Assembly (NCBI GenBank): GCA_018673255.1
Contig: JABHDC010000183.1
Span: forward strand, 1 to 28,036
DNA from: Gemmatimonadota bacterium
GTDB lineage: Bacteria > Latescibacterota > UBA2968 > UBA8231
Length of the DNA: 28,036 bases
Direction: 5' to 3'
The translations under genes were made by a program, and so were the position numbers. Below are positions 1 through 8,053 of the stretch, piece by piece (position 1 is the first letter of the stretch; the number at the start of each line of letters is the position of its first letter). The notes under the pieces are model-generated. The model saw only the letters and a program-made list of their open reading frames with translations, did no database searches and was not told the DNA's origin.

Positions 1-1
1 A

Positions 2-2419
2 AGCGGGCTGGACGAGCGCGGCCTCTTTGATCCGGCCCGGGCAGATCGCACACTGCTGGTCGATGCTGATGGCCGCTCGGACGTGGCTGGGATCGATGAT
101 GGCGAAGGGTACCGTGAAGATGATCGGATCTGGCGCTTCATCGGCACGTATCTGATCTATGGCCAGTGGAAGCGACTGATCGTGGATGGTGTGGAACGAC
201 TGGCTGCTGCCTGGGTCGCTACGGGCCAGGCAGCCTATGCGAGACGCGCGGGATTGCTCCTGGACAGAATCAGTGATGTCTATCCGGACTTCGACTTCGG
301 TGCCCAGGCCATCCTGTACGAACAGCCGGGGCATCGGGGCTACGTATCGACCTGGCACGACGCGTGTCACGAGATACAGCGACTCACCATCGCCTACAAC
401 CAGATTCGGCCTGCCCTGCTCAAGGACAAGCAACTGGTCGAATTCCTGGCACGGAAAGCCGATGCGTACCAGTTGCCAACGCCCAAGGACTCGGGAGCCC
501 AGATCTGCGACAACATTGAAAGCCGGATCCTGCAGGACACACTCGACCACAATGACAAGATCGAGTCGAATTTCCCCACCACGGAGGTCGCCCGGATCCT
601 CATCCATGCGACCCTTGCAGGGGCGACCAGCGACATTTCATCGCAGATCGACGAACTCTTCGACGACATCCTCACACGCGGCACAGCCGTTGATGGTGTC
701 TCGGGTGAGAAGGGACTGGCTGGTTATGCAGCGATCGCGCCGCGGTCCATCGCCGCAAGCCTGAGTCTGTTTGCGCGAGCCGATGCCGACTTTCTCCCGC
801 GCATCCTCAAACGTCATCCGCGCCTGCATGAGCACTTCCGCTTCCACATCGACACCTGGGTCGCACAGGCCTATTACCCCAATGTGGGTGACTCCGGTGC
901 CCCTGGCCGCCCGGGTGCGGGTTTTGTGGGTCCCCACTTTGACCGCGAGCGCCAGGATCCACTGGCGCCCTCAACCTTCACCTTCTTCTGGCAGCTATTC
1001 GAGGCGACCGGAGACAGCGCCTTCGTGCAGGTCCTGGTCCACGCCAACGACGGCGACACCCAGGGCCTGCCGCATGATCCAACCTGTGCCGATACGGCTG
1101 CCTTCCGCCAACAGGTGGAAGAGGTGATGGCCCAGGTGCAGACCGCGCCCCTGGCTGGATCGGTGAACAAGCCCGATTACCACCTGGCCATCCTTCGAAG
1201 TGACGATGAAGTACGGGGGCCGGTGGCGTGGCTGGATTATGATTCAGGCGCTCTCAACAGCGTCTACGCCCACCGGCTCGACCCGAATGTGCGGGGCCGT
1301 GGTGCTCACAGTCATGCCGATGGCATGAATCTCGGTCTCTACTATCGAGGCCTGGATCTCATGCACGATTTTGGCTATCCCCCCGTGAACTACGGCGGCT
1401 GGAACTCGCCCCGGGCCGAATGGGCCAAGCGAACGATCTCGCACAACACAGTGACGATCGATGGGCTCGATCAGGCCAATGCCGGTGGCACCACATCATG
1501 GTGGCTCGATGGCCCCTTCGCGAGAGGGATCAGCGTTTCGGCCCCCGGTCTCATCAACCGGGACGATCCAACCGGCCTCCGATTCGAACGCACGATCCTG
1601 CTCGTGCCCACCGCCGAAGATGAAGGCTACATCGTCGATTCAGTCCACCTGGTCGGAGGCAGTCTGCAGCAGCGTTTCATCCATGCCGGCTTCGGCCCCC
1701 TCACGATGGATGGCGTGAATCTGCAGGAAGGATCCCCAGATCCAGGCCTGGCTGACGAGCCCCTGCTGCGCGCCTGGCACAGCGATGCGAATGGACCACG
1801 AGGATGGACAGCCGACTGGCAGTTGAACGACCACTACGATGCCGCGCTGGATGAGGATATCCACCTGCGGTATACAGACCTGTCAGACGCTGGCATGACA
1901 GCGACCTGTCAAAGCTGGTCGCTGCATGGCTACTACGGTGAACGCAATGAGGAGTGGATCGAACGCGTGCTGCAGCAACGCCGGGGCGAGGCGCCACTAC
2001 AGTCGAGTTTCATCGGCATTCTTGAGCCGTATGTGAAGGCACCCCAGACCCAGGCCCGACGACTCGACGAGAATCTCAAGGCTGCGGCGGCCCTCGAGGT
2101 AAGCATGGCCGATGGCCGCCGCGATGTGATCCTGCTCGGCGACCCACTTGAGGAAACAGGGTCCCTCACATGTGACAGGACAGGCGACAAGCTGCACCTG
2201 TCAGGCCAACTCGGTGTGGTCCGCTTTGGCGCCGATGGCCTGCCCACCATGGCCACCCTGATCGGCTCTCATCTCGAAGTGGGAGATCTGCGACTGGAAC
2301 ACACGGGGAGCGGAGCCGTATCCGTCAGACTTGATGACCCGGACGACAGCACCGAACATGCCACGCTGCAGGGCTGGCTCGGTGACCGGAGACTCTCGAT
2401 CGCCCCGATCGTGCAGTAG
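2..2419 (+). CDS. Heparinase II/III-like polysaccharide lyase family protein (5' end outside window)
   Basis: The frame is open from base 2 with no stop, and in-frame residues ahead of the first GTG (base 83) read like family sequence, so the gene probably begins outside the window. The N-terminal part is a helical toroid-like region (for example DRIWRFIGTYLIYGQWKRL, then a stretch ending in DVYPDFDFG), as in heparinase II/III and alginate-lyase-like proteins. The second half has the beta-sandwich signature GRGAHSHADGMNLGLYYRG (about bases 1290-1350), followed by WAKRTISHNTVTIDG, which resembles the conserved 'HNTV' segment of the family. Known members cleave uronic-acid-containing glycans by beta-elimination. 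No signal peptide can be judged because the N-terminus is missing. The substrate is unknown; the family name is solid, the activity is inferred. The response regulator starts 68 bases downstream and is probably a separate unit. Confidence 0.85.
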   Translation, partial: SGLDERGLFDPARADRTLLVDADGRSDVAGIDDGEGYREDDRIWRFIGTYLIYGQWKRLIVDGVERLAAAWVATGQAAYARRAGLLLDRISDVYPDFDFGAQAILYEQPGHRGYVSTWHDACHEIQRLTIAYNQIRPALLKDKQLVEFLARKADAYQLPTPKDSGAQICDNIESRILQDTLDHNDKIESNFPTTEVARILIHATLAGATSDISSQIDELFDDILTRGTAVDGVSGEKGLAGYAAIAPRSIAASLSLFARADADFLPRILKRHPRLHEHFRFHIDTWVAQAYYPNVGDSGAPGRPGAGFVGPHFDRERQDPLAPSTFTFFWQLFEATGDSAFVQVLVHANDGDTQGLPHDPTCADTAAFRQQVEEVMAQVQTAPLAGSVNKPDYHLAILRSDDEVRGPVAWLDYDSGALNSVYAHRLDPNVRGRGAHSHADGMNLGLYYRGLDLMHDFGYPPVNYGGWNSPRAEWAKRTISHNTVTIDGLDQANAGGTTSWWLDGPFARGISVSAPGLINRDDPTGLRFERTILLVPTAEDEGYIVDSVHLVGGSLQQRFIHAGFGPLTMDGVNLQEGSPDPGLADEPLLRAWHSDANGPRGWTADWQLNDHYDAALDEDIHLRYTDLSDAGMTATCQSWSLHGYYGERNEEWIERVLQQRRGEAPLQSSFIGILEPYVKAPQTQARRLDENLKAAAALEVSMADGRRDVILLGDPLEETGSLTCDRTGDKLHLSGQLGVVRFGADGLPTMATLIGSHLEVGDLRLEHTGSGAVSVRLDDPDDSTEHATLQGWLGDRRLSIAPIVQ

Positions 2420-2487
2420 CGATTCGGCGACGAACTGAGTACCATCTGGCTACCGAACTCGTCCACCTGCCTCAATCTGGCCGAATC

Positions 2488-3039
2488 ATGCTGAGTGAAG
2501 AAGACGCCGTTCCCAGTCTCGACGATCTGTTCAATGACCCGGAACCAGCCGCCAAGGCTGTGCAGAACTACGCATGCTCCGGTTGTGGACAGAAGACATC
2601 CTCACCGGAACCCCTCAAGTTCTGCGCAAATTGCGGCGCATCACTGAGTGCAGATCAGAAGCCATCGGGACCGCACGTGCTGTTGGCTGAAGATTCGGCC
2701 GTCTCACGACGGAAGATTACCACGATTCTTCGTTCCCTCGGTTGCCGCGTATCGGAGGCGACAGACGGCTACGAAGCGCTTCGACTGATCGGACAAGAAA
2801 AGCCCGATCTGGTGATCCTCGACGTGCACATGCCGAACAAGGGCGGTCTGGATACCCTCAAAGAGCTGCGTCAGCAATACTCGCCGGCCGAGTTACCGGT
2901 CGTGATGCTGACCGCCGAAGCCGACGTCGAAGTCGTTCGGCAGGCGATCAGCGCCGGTGCCGGTGACTACATCCGGAAGGATGCAGGAACGACGGATGTG
3001 CGCAAACGACTGGACGGACAGATCCAGCGTCTGCGCTAA
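2488..3039 (+). CDS. Response regulator with N-terminal zinc ribbon
   Basis: This 183-residue protein has an acidic N-terminal tail, a zinc ribbon (C30-x2-C33 and C46-x2-C49) and one CheY-like receiver domain (about residues 62-183). Receiver hallmarks are all present: acidic pair E68-D69, phospho-acceptor D112 in LVILDVHMP, T142 in MLTAEAD, and K164 in YIRKDAG. There is no output domain after the receiver, so the zinc ribbon is the only candidate partner-binding or nucleic-acid-binding module. The ATG at 2488 has no strong Shine-Dalgarno sequence. No kinase gene lies next to it; the nearest histidine-kinase-like protein is the PAS/HisKA protein near 27 kb, on the other strand. Role in a phosphorelay is inferred. 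Confidence 0.85.
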   Translation: MLSEEDAVPSLDDLFNDPEPAAKAVQNYACSGCGQKTSSPEPLKFCANCGASLSADQKPSGPHVLLAEDSAVSRRKITTILRSLGCRVSEATDGYEALRLIGQEKPDLVILDVHMPNKGGLDTLKELRQQYSPAELPVVMLTAEADVEVVRQAISAGAGDYIRKDAGTTDVRKRLDGQIQRLR

Positions 3040-3097
3040 CAGCGAGAGTGATCTCGGCTGCAGTGACACAGCTCGTGTGGACGTGGACACGGCACAG

Positions 3098-3997
3098 ATG
3101 AGCAGTCGACGCCCCCCCCGTGCGCTCATTGCCGAGATCGCCCTTCTGGCGGTGGCCGCAATCTGGGGTCTTGCCTTTGTCGCTCAGCGGCGGGGCATGG
3201 ACCACATGGGGCCTTTCCTCTTCAATGGCCTGCGCTTCGCTCTCGGCTGCCTTCCCCTGATTCCATTCCTGCTGCGCTCCTCTGGCACATCTCGCGTCAC
3301 GCCGGAACGGGTCGGCCTGCGAGGCGTGTTCCTGGGTCTGGTTCTGTTCGTTGCCGCATCACTGCAGCAGGTGGGCATTGTTTACACCACCGTCGGCAAA
3401 GCTGGTTTTATCACCGCCCTCTACGTCGTCCTGGTCCCGATTCTCGGGCTGCTGGGCGGTTCGCGAATCCCCCGTCATGTCATGGCCGGTGTCATGATGG
3501 CCGCCGTCGGCCTGTATCTGCTGACAATGGTTGGCGATGCGGGATCGGCTCGGGGACCACGCGAGGCAGCCAACCTCGGCGATCTGCTGATGCTGGCCTG
3601 CGCTCTGTTCTGGGCCATCCATATCCTCCTCGTCGGACGCTGGGCTGGACGGATGCCCTGGCCCCGCCTGGCCCTGACCCAGTTTGCCACCTGCTCTGCA
3701 GTCAGTCTGCTCAGTGCCGTGCTGTTCGAGCCAATCATCTGGACCCAGGTGGCCGATGCGGCCCTGCCCATCCTGTATGCAGGACTTCTCTCGGTCGGGG
3801 TGGGATACACGCTCCAGGTTGTCGCTCAGCGCCACGCCCCCCCGACACCGGCTGCCATCATCATGAGCCTGGAGACCGTCTTCGCCGTCATCGGTGGCTG
3901 GTGGTTGCTCGGGGAGAGAATGGGCAGCACCGAACTCACAGGCTGCGCCCTCATGCTCCTGGCCATGGTGATCGCGTCGGTGCGTCGACCCGACTGA
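3098..3997 (+). CDS. EamA/DMT-family membrane transporter
   Basis: From the ATG at 3098 the protein is 299 residues and almost entirely hydrophobic helices, matching the ten-helix, two-repeat architecture of drug/metabolite transporters. The first helix carries the typical LLAVAAIWGLAFVAQR pattern. The second half repeats it, ending with the family-like segment PAAIIMSLETVFAVIGGWWLLGE before a last helix LTGCALMLLAMVIA. The frame extends upstream to 2957, but that part overlaps the response regulator and looks non-coding, so I chose 3098 (MSSRRPPRALIAE), which places the first helix close to the N-terminus. The family exports or imports small metabolites; the substrate is not readable. An aminotransferase gene starts 62 bases downstream and may share its transcript, which hints at an amine or amino-acid substrate, as inference only. 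Confidence 0.85.
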   Translation: MSSRRPPRALIAEIALLAVAAIWGLAFVAQRRGMDHMGPFLFNGLRFALGCLPLIPFLLRSSGTSRVTPERVGLRGVFLGLVLFVAASLQQVGIVYTTVGKAGFITALYVVLVPILGLLGGSRIPRHVMAGVMMAAVGLYLLTMVGDAGSARGPREAANLGDLLMLACALFWAIHILLVGRWAGRMPWPRLALTQFATCSAVSLLSAVLFEPIIWTQVADAALPILYAGLLSVGVGYTLQVVAQRHAPPTPAAIIMSLETVFAVIGGWWLLGERMGSTELTGCALMLLAMVIASVRRPD

Positions 3998-4059
3998 GCT
4001 TGCACCGACCATCGGGAACCCTTCCTTATCTGCCACCTCTATCCTGTGGATCAGCTCCC

Positions 4060-5445
4060 ATGGCAACAACGACGGACTCCCCCACCACGGATGACCTGCA
4101 CCGCCTCGATCGTGAACACTGCTGGCATCCTCTGTTCCAGCACCAGCAGTTGGAGGAGGGTGACATGCAGTTGGCCATCATCGACCGTGCCGAAGGCTCG
4201 ACGGTCTACGACAAGGAGGGTCGGGCGTATCTGGATGCATACGCAGGCCTGTGGAATGTCAACGTCGGTTATGGCCGCGAGGAAATCGCCACCGCCGCCT
4301 ATGAACAACTGAAGCGTCTGCCCTACTACCCGCACTCGCAGATCAACGAACCGGCGACGCGGCTGGCGGCACGGCTGGCCCAGCTGACACCGGGCGGGCT
4401 GCGCCACACCTTCTTCTCCAACTCCGGATCCGAAGCCAACGAGACGGCTTTCAAGATCGCGCGGCAGTATGGCCAGCAGCGATTCCCTACACAGCGCCGC
4501 CACAAAATCCTGTCACGTTACCGCGGGTATCACGGCTTCACTTTCGGCGCCATGTCAGCGACGGGTCAGATGGCGCGCCGCACGAAATTCGAACCCCTCG
4601 TTCCAGGTTTCCTGCACGTAGATCCGCCCTACTGCTATCGATGTCCACTGCATCTATCGCGTCCGGATTGCGCCAACGCCTGCGTAGAGGAATTCGACGA
4701 AGTCATCCGCCGGGAGGGCCCCGAGACGGTTGCGGCCATCATCGTTGAGCCCGTGATCGGCGGCGGCGGGGTCATCCTGCCTCCGGAAGGTTACCTGCAA
4801 CGCCTGCGGCAGATCTGCGATGAGCATGACGTGTTGCTCATCTTCGATGAGGTCATCACCGGCTGGGGACGGACGGGCAGACTGTTTGGTTGCGAGCATG
4901 AAGGGGTCACACCCGACATCATGGTCATGGCCAAAGGGATCACCTCCGGCTATCAGCCCCTGGGAGCGACTATCGTCACCGACGAAGTCTTCGAGGCTTT
5001 CAATGGCGAGGCGTCTGATCGGCGTGAATTCGCCCAGGTCTGCACCTATGGCGGGCACCCGGTCGCCTGTGCCGCCGCACTGGCCAATATCGAGATCCTG
5101 ACGAGAGAGAAGCTCTGGGAGAACGCCGAACGTGTGGGCGCCAAACTCCTTGCCGGCCTAGCCGCCCTGTCGTCGCCCCTGCTGGGCGATGTCCGCGGTC
5201 GGGGATTGATGATCGCAGTCGAACTCATCGATGTGCAGGGCCAACTCCTGGACGTGGCCACGACGGGCCGGATCAAGGCATCCCTGCGAGAGCAGGGCAT
5301 CCTCGTGGGCCAGATGAGTCACGTGCTGCAGGCGCCGGAGAGCATCCTGTTCCTGTCGCCGCCACTCGTGCTCACCGACGCAGAAGCCGGCAGAATCGTG
5401 GATGCCTTCCGTGTGGCCCTGGCCGCTGAGAGCGCTCAGCCGTAA
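4060..5445 (+). CDS. Class III PLP-dependent aminotransferase (omega-amino acid/taurine-pyruvate type)
   Basis: The 461-residue protein begins at ATG 4060 (MATTTDSPTTDD); the longer frame from 3901 overlaps the transporter and was rejected. Fold-type I class III features are clear: FFSNSGSEANETA binds the cofactor phosphate, SRYRGYHG is the aromatic stacking segment, D253 in IFDEVITGWGRTG pairs with the pyridine nitrogen, and K282 in MVMAKGITSGYQPLGA is the Schiff-base lysine. The cysteine-rich insert with C192, C195, C204 and C208 is typical of omega-amino-acid:pyruvate and taurine:pyruvate aminotransferases. The expected reaction is transfer of a terminal amino group to a keto acid in the cytoplasm. 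The 3' end overlaps the convergent metallopeptidase gene by 10 bases. The exact amine donor is not known. Confidence 0.9.
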   Translation: MATTTDSPTTDDLHRLDREHCWHPLFQHQQLEEGDMQLAIIDRAEGSTVYDKEGRAYLDAYAGLWNVNVGYGREEIATAAYEQLKRLPYYPHSQINEPATRLAARLAQLTPGGLRHTFFSNSGSEANETAFKIARQYGQQRFPTQRRHKILSRYRGYHGFTFGAMSATGQMARRTKFEPLVPGFLHVDPPYCYRCPLHLSRPDCANACVEEFDEVIRREGPETVAAIIVEPVIGGGGVILPPEGYLQRLRQICDEHDVLLIFDEVITGWGRTGRLFGCEHEGVTPDIMVMAKGITSGYQPLGATIVTDEVFEAFNGEASDRREFAQVCTYGGHPVACAAALANIEILTREKLWENAERVGAKLLAGLAALSSPLLGDVRGRGLMIAVELIDVQGQLLDVATTGRIKASLREQGILVGQMSHVLQAPESILFLSPPLVLTDAEAGRIVDAFRVALAAESAQP

Positions 5446-5804
5446 CCGAGGGACTCGATCTGATCTTCGTCGAGTCCCATGAAATGGGCGATTTCGTGAA
5501 CGAGGGTGATCGTGATCTCCTGCCGCAGTTCGGCAGGGTCTAGGAAATCCGCCTCGAGGGCGTCCTGGTAGATGTAGATGACACTTGGCAGGTCACCCGA
5601 GTCGTCCACGTGGCGTTCGGTCAGTGGCGTGCCACTGAAAAGCCCGTAGACATAGGTCTGCCGATCACCGTAGATCTCCTCCATGAGATCCGGTGCCGGC
5701 CAGTCCTCGATGAGGATGGCCAGATTGTCCATGGCCTGTCGAAGCGCCGGCGGAATGCGCTTGAGACTCTCTTCCACCAGTTGTTCGAAATGCGGTCGAT
5801 CCAT
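5436..5804 (-). CDS. Zincin-like metallopeptidase family protein (PF06262-type)
   Basis: The 122-residue protein starts at ATG 5804 (MDRPHFEQLVEESLKRIPPA). It belongs to the small bacterial zincin-like family with a C-terminal HExxH motif: H103-E104-I-A-H107 in LVHEIAHFMGLDEDQI. The central segments YVYGLFSGTPLTER and PSVIYIYQDALEAD match the typical family layout of a substrate-binding strand and loop before the active site. The open frame runs upstream to 6434, but that part is antisense to the glycosylase gene and has no family resemblance. No signal peptide, so cytoplasmic. The biological substrate of this family is unknown. It converges on the aminotransferase with a 10-base overlap and is divergent from the glycosylase gene, 96 bases away. 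Confidence 0.85.
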   Translation of the reverse strand: MDRPHFEQLVEESLKRIPPALRQAMDNLAILIEDWPAPDLMEEIYGDRQTYVYGLFSGTPLTERHVDDSGDLPSVIYIYQDALEADFLDPAELRQEITITLVHEIAHFMGLDEDQIESLGYG

Positions 5805-5900
5805 AGGGTCGAAGAACGATGATGCGCCGCCCTCGCTCAATTCATGCCCCACCACCCGACACCGACTGGCCTCTTTCTGCGCCCAGCCGTGTGAGTCGTC

Positions 5901-6812
5901 ATGCCTGAACTGCCTGACATCCTCGCCTACCTGACCGGACTGCAGCAGCAGATCGGTGACCGCCCGCTCAAGGGTGTGCAACTGCGCAGCCCCTTTCTCG
6001 TGCGCACACCACTGCCCCCGCTGGAATCGGCCGTCGGCCGGCGGGTCACCGACTTCCGGCGTATTGGCAAACGTGTGGTCTGGTGCCTGGAGGATGACCT
6101 GTTCCTGGTCTTTCACCTGATGATCGCGGGGCGCTTCCATCTGAAGAAACCGGGCACGCGACCCACCCGGAAGATCGACCTGCTCGCCTTGCATTTCGAT
6201 GAGATCACTGTCATGATCACCGAGGCGGGTTCGAAGAAACGGGCCTCTCTGCATCTGGTGGAGGGCGAACAGGGCCTGGCCGAGCACGATCCGGGGGGCC
6301 TGGAAGTGCTGGAGGCAGACCTGGCCGCCTTCACCGACACGCTCCAGCGACGCAACCATACCCTCAAACGCGCCCTGACCGATCCGCGTCTGTTCTCGGG
6401 GATCGGCAATGCGTATTCGGATGAGATCCTGCACGCAGCCGGCCTGTCTCCGGTGAAGTGGACCTCACGCCTGACACCGGACGAAGTGGCACGTCTTTTC
6501 GCCGCCACGCAGGACACGTTGCACTCCTGGTGCGAACGCCTGCGGGTCGAAGCGCAGGCCGCATTCCCCGAAAAGGTCACCGCCTTCCGTCCCGAGATGG
6601 CAGTCCATGGCCGCCTCGGGAAGCCCTGTCCCGTGTGTGACACCGCTATCCAGGAAATCGCCTACGCCAGTAACGAGACCAACTACTGTCCCCGCTGTCA
6701 GACGGGCGGCAAGGTCCTTGCCGATCGACAACTGTCCCGATTACTGCGAGATGACTGGCCCAAGACGATAGAGGAACTTGAGTCACGCATGCCCATGGGT
6801 GGCGAGGCGTGA
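5901..6812 (+). CDS. Divergent Fpg/Nei-family DNA glycosylase
   Basis: The 303-residue protein starts MPELPDI, giving the catalytic P2 and E3 of formamidopyrimidine-DNA glycosylases, and has the conserved lysine K57 in RRIGKRVV. The helix-two-turn-helix signature SGIGNAYSDEILHAAGLSP is intact, and a C-terminal zinc finger is formed by C243, C246, C263 and C266. Known members excise oxidised purines or pyrimidines and cut the resulting abasic site. Differences from E. coli Fpg: the DPRRFG loop is replaced by EAGSKKRASL, the zinc-finger arginine that contacts the lesion phosphate aligns with asparagine in SNETNYC, and about 37 residues follow the finger (a GGKVLADRQLSRLLRDDWP segment). I recall a clade of Fpg-like proteins with these features, so this is likely a subfamily trait, not decay. 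The downstream kinase overlaps it by four bases. Confidence 0.88.
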   Translation: MPELPDILAYLTGLQQQIGDRPLKGVQLRSPFLVRTPLPPLESAVGRRVTDFRRIGKRVVWCLEDDLFLVFHLMIAGRFHLKKPGTRPTRKIDLLALHFDEITVMITEAGSKKRASLHLVEGEQGLAEHDPGGLEVLEADLAAFTDTLQRRNHTLKRALTDPRLFSGIGNAYSDEILHAAGLSPVKWTSRLTPDEVARLFAATQDTLHSWCERLRVEAQAAFPEKVTAFRPEMAVHGRLGKPCPVCDTAIQEIAYASNETNYCPRCQTGGKVLADRQLSRLLRDDWPKTIEELESRMPMGGEA

Positions 6813-7711
6813 CCGGGCCACAGGTCATCGGTGTCGGCATGATGACGATCGACGATCTGTGTCTCGTCGATGAACTGCCAGCCTTTGGCACCTCGCGACG
6901 GGCACGTGCCCGTTCGCGACAGTGTGGTGGGCCCGCGGCAACCGCCATGGCGGCCCTGTCGCGATTGGGTATCGCCACGCGCATGCTCGCCAAGATCGGT
7001 GACGACAACCATGGGGATTTCCTGTATCACGGGCTGGCCTCATTCGGCGTGGACGTCAGTTGCATCCAGCGCGGTCACGGCGCCTCGCGCGTGGCCTCCG
7101 TCTTCGTGGATGCGGCCACTGGCGAACGTGGCTTCCTGTCGACACCCGAAGGTTTTGAACCCCTCAGCAGCCGAGACCTCGACCCGGCCACATTCTCCGG
7201 GGCGCAGATCGTCCACATCGACGATGCAGATGAGGCCGGTCTGGCGGCAGCGAAACTTGCCGACGCGGCCGGGCAGCGTGTCGTCTTCGATGGCACCTGG
7301 CAGAGCGATCACCTGGCAGAATTCCTCCCGCACGTGGAGGCGGCGATCATCTCCGAATTCTTCAGTCAGCGCTGGCTCCCCGGCGTCGGTGAGGAGGAGG
7401 TCCTCCGGCGACTACTCGACCTGGGCGCGCAGACGGCCGTACTGACTCGTGGGGATCGTGGGTCCATCGCTGCCGCCGGTTCCGGCCCTGTCACGTCCTG
7501 TCCTGCCTTCTGTATCGATGTGGTGGACACGACGGGGGCTGGCGATGCCTTCCACGCTGGATTCATCTACTCCATGCTCCAGTTGTGGCCGCTGCCACGG
7601 ACGCTGCGGTTTGCCTCAGCGATGGGCGCCCTCAACTGCCGCCAACTCGGCGGTCAGTCCGGCCTGCCGCCTCTGGCCCAGGTGGTGGCCTTTCTCGACG
7701 CCCGCGAGTGA
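6809..7711 (+). CDS. PfkB-family (ribokinase-like) sugar kinase
   Basis: This 300-residue protein starts at a GTG that overlaps the TGA of the glycosylase gene (GTGA), so the two are translationally coupled. PfkB features: an N-terminal GVGMMTIDDLCLVDELP strand, the substrate-side glycine pair CGGPAATAMAALSRLG (residues 39-54), and the C-terminal DTTGAGDAFHAGF signature (residues 240-252) with catalytic base D246 and the anion hole of residues 243-245. The expected reaction is ATP-dependent phosphorylation of a sugar or nucleoside hydroxyl in the cytoplasm. Substrate cannot be assigned; the family includes ribokinase, fructokinase, KDG kinase and sulfoquinovose-pathway kinases. Pairing with a DNA glycosylase has no obvious biochemical logic. 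Confidence 0.88.
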   Translation: MTGPQVIGVGMMTIDDLCLVDELPAFGTSRRARARSRQCGGPAATAMAALSRLGIATRMLAKIGDDNHGDFLYHGLASFGVDVSCIQRGHGASRVASVFVDAATGERGFLSTPEGFEPLSSRDLDPATFSGAQIVHIDDADEAGLAAAKLADAAGQRVVFDGTWQSDHLAEFLPHVEAAIISEFFSQRWLPGVGEEEVLRRLLDLGAQTAVLTRGDRGSIAAAGSGPVTSCPAFCIDVVDTTGAGDAFHAGFIYSMLQLWPLPRTLRFASAMGALNCRQLGGQSGLPPLAQVVAFLDARE

Positions 7712-7717
7712 TGGCAT

Positions 7718-7733
7718 TGTGAAGAAGATCACA
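7718..7733. promoter_or_regulatory. CRP-like palindrome TGTGA-N6-TCACA
   Basis: The bases TGTGAagaagaTCACA match both half-sites of the CRP/CAP consensus exactly with the correct 6-base spacer. The site sits seven bases after the PfkB stop and 72 bases before the miniprotein ATG. A weak -10-like GATAAC lies at 7755-7760; if it is used, the palindrome centre would be about 41 bases upstream of the start of transcription, the position of class II CRP activation. That promoter assignment is inference and no good -35 box is present. A chance match to ten fixed bases in a 28-kb window is unlikely but possible. No crp gene is in the window. Confidence 0.45.
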
Positions 7734-7804
7734 GATCTCTCAGGACATTCATCCGATAACACTAAGTAGTATCTCATTGTTTGGATTTTGTCCTGGAGAG
7801 TGCC

Positions 7805-7885
7805 ATGCATCGCCTCGCTTACACACTGTTCCTCTATTCAGCCATCTTCTTCATCCTCTTTACCACGCGACTCCTGCTCGGCTAG
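7805..7885 (+). CDS. 26-residue single-pass membrane miniprotein (hypothetical)
   Basis: ATG 7805 opens a 26-residue frame (begins MHRLAYTLFLYSAIFF, ends with RLLLG and TAG). Residues 5-20 are nearly all hydrophobic or aromatic, enough for one transmembrane helix, with basic residues near both ends. A Shine-Dalgarno-like GGAGAG (7795-7800) sits four bases upstream of the ATG. It lies downstream of a CRP-like palindrome and upstream of a CcmH-like membrane-anchored protein, so it could be a small membrane regulator, an assembly factor, or a leader peptide. I do not recognise a family. Hydrophobicity and the ribosome-binding site support it; the short length is the main doubt. Confidence 0.45.
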   Translation: MHRLAYTLFLYSAIFFILFTTRLLLG

Positions 7886-8053
7886 GAGCCTGCCCGGTAT
7901 CTCGCCCTGGGTATCTTGCCCGGTCTTGCCAGGCTGGTAGCCGCCTCGCTTCTTTGACGGCCCGAGAAGATGTCTATGGTGGACGGCGATATCGCACAAC
8001 TCGATCGGGTGACCTTAGCGCGAAGAGGTGGTGCTGGTGCGTATATTCCATTT

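Noticed and set aside
3359..4069. 236-codon minus-strand frame opposite the transporter
   Set aside because: Low-complexity, Q/D/G-rich text opposite a clear membrane protein; a high-GC shadow frame.
5805..6434. Long upstream extension of the metallopeptidase frame on the minus strand
   Set aside because: It is antisense to the glycosylase gene, has no family resemblance, and the ATG at 5804 gives the normal length of the zincin-like family.
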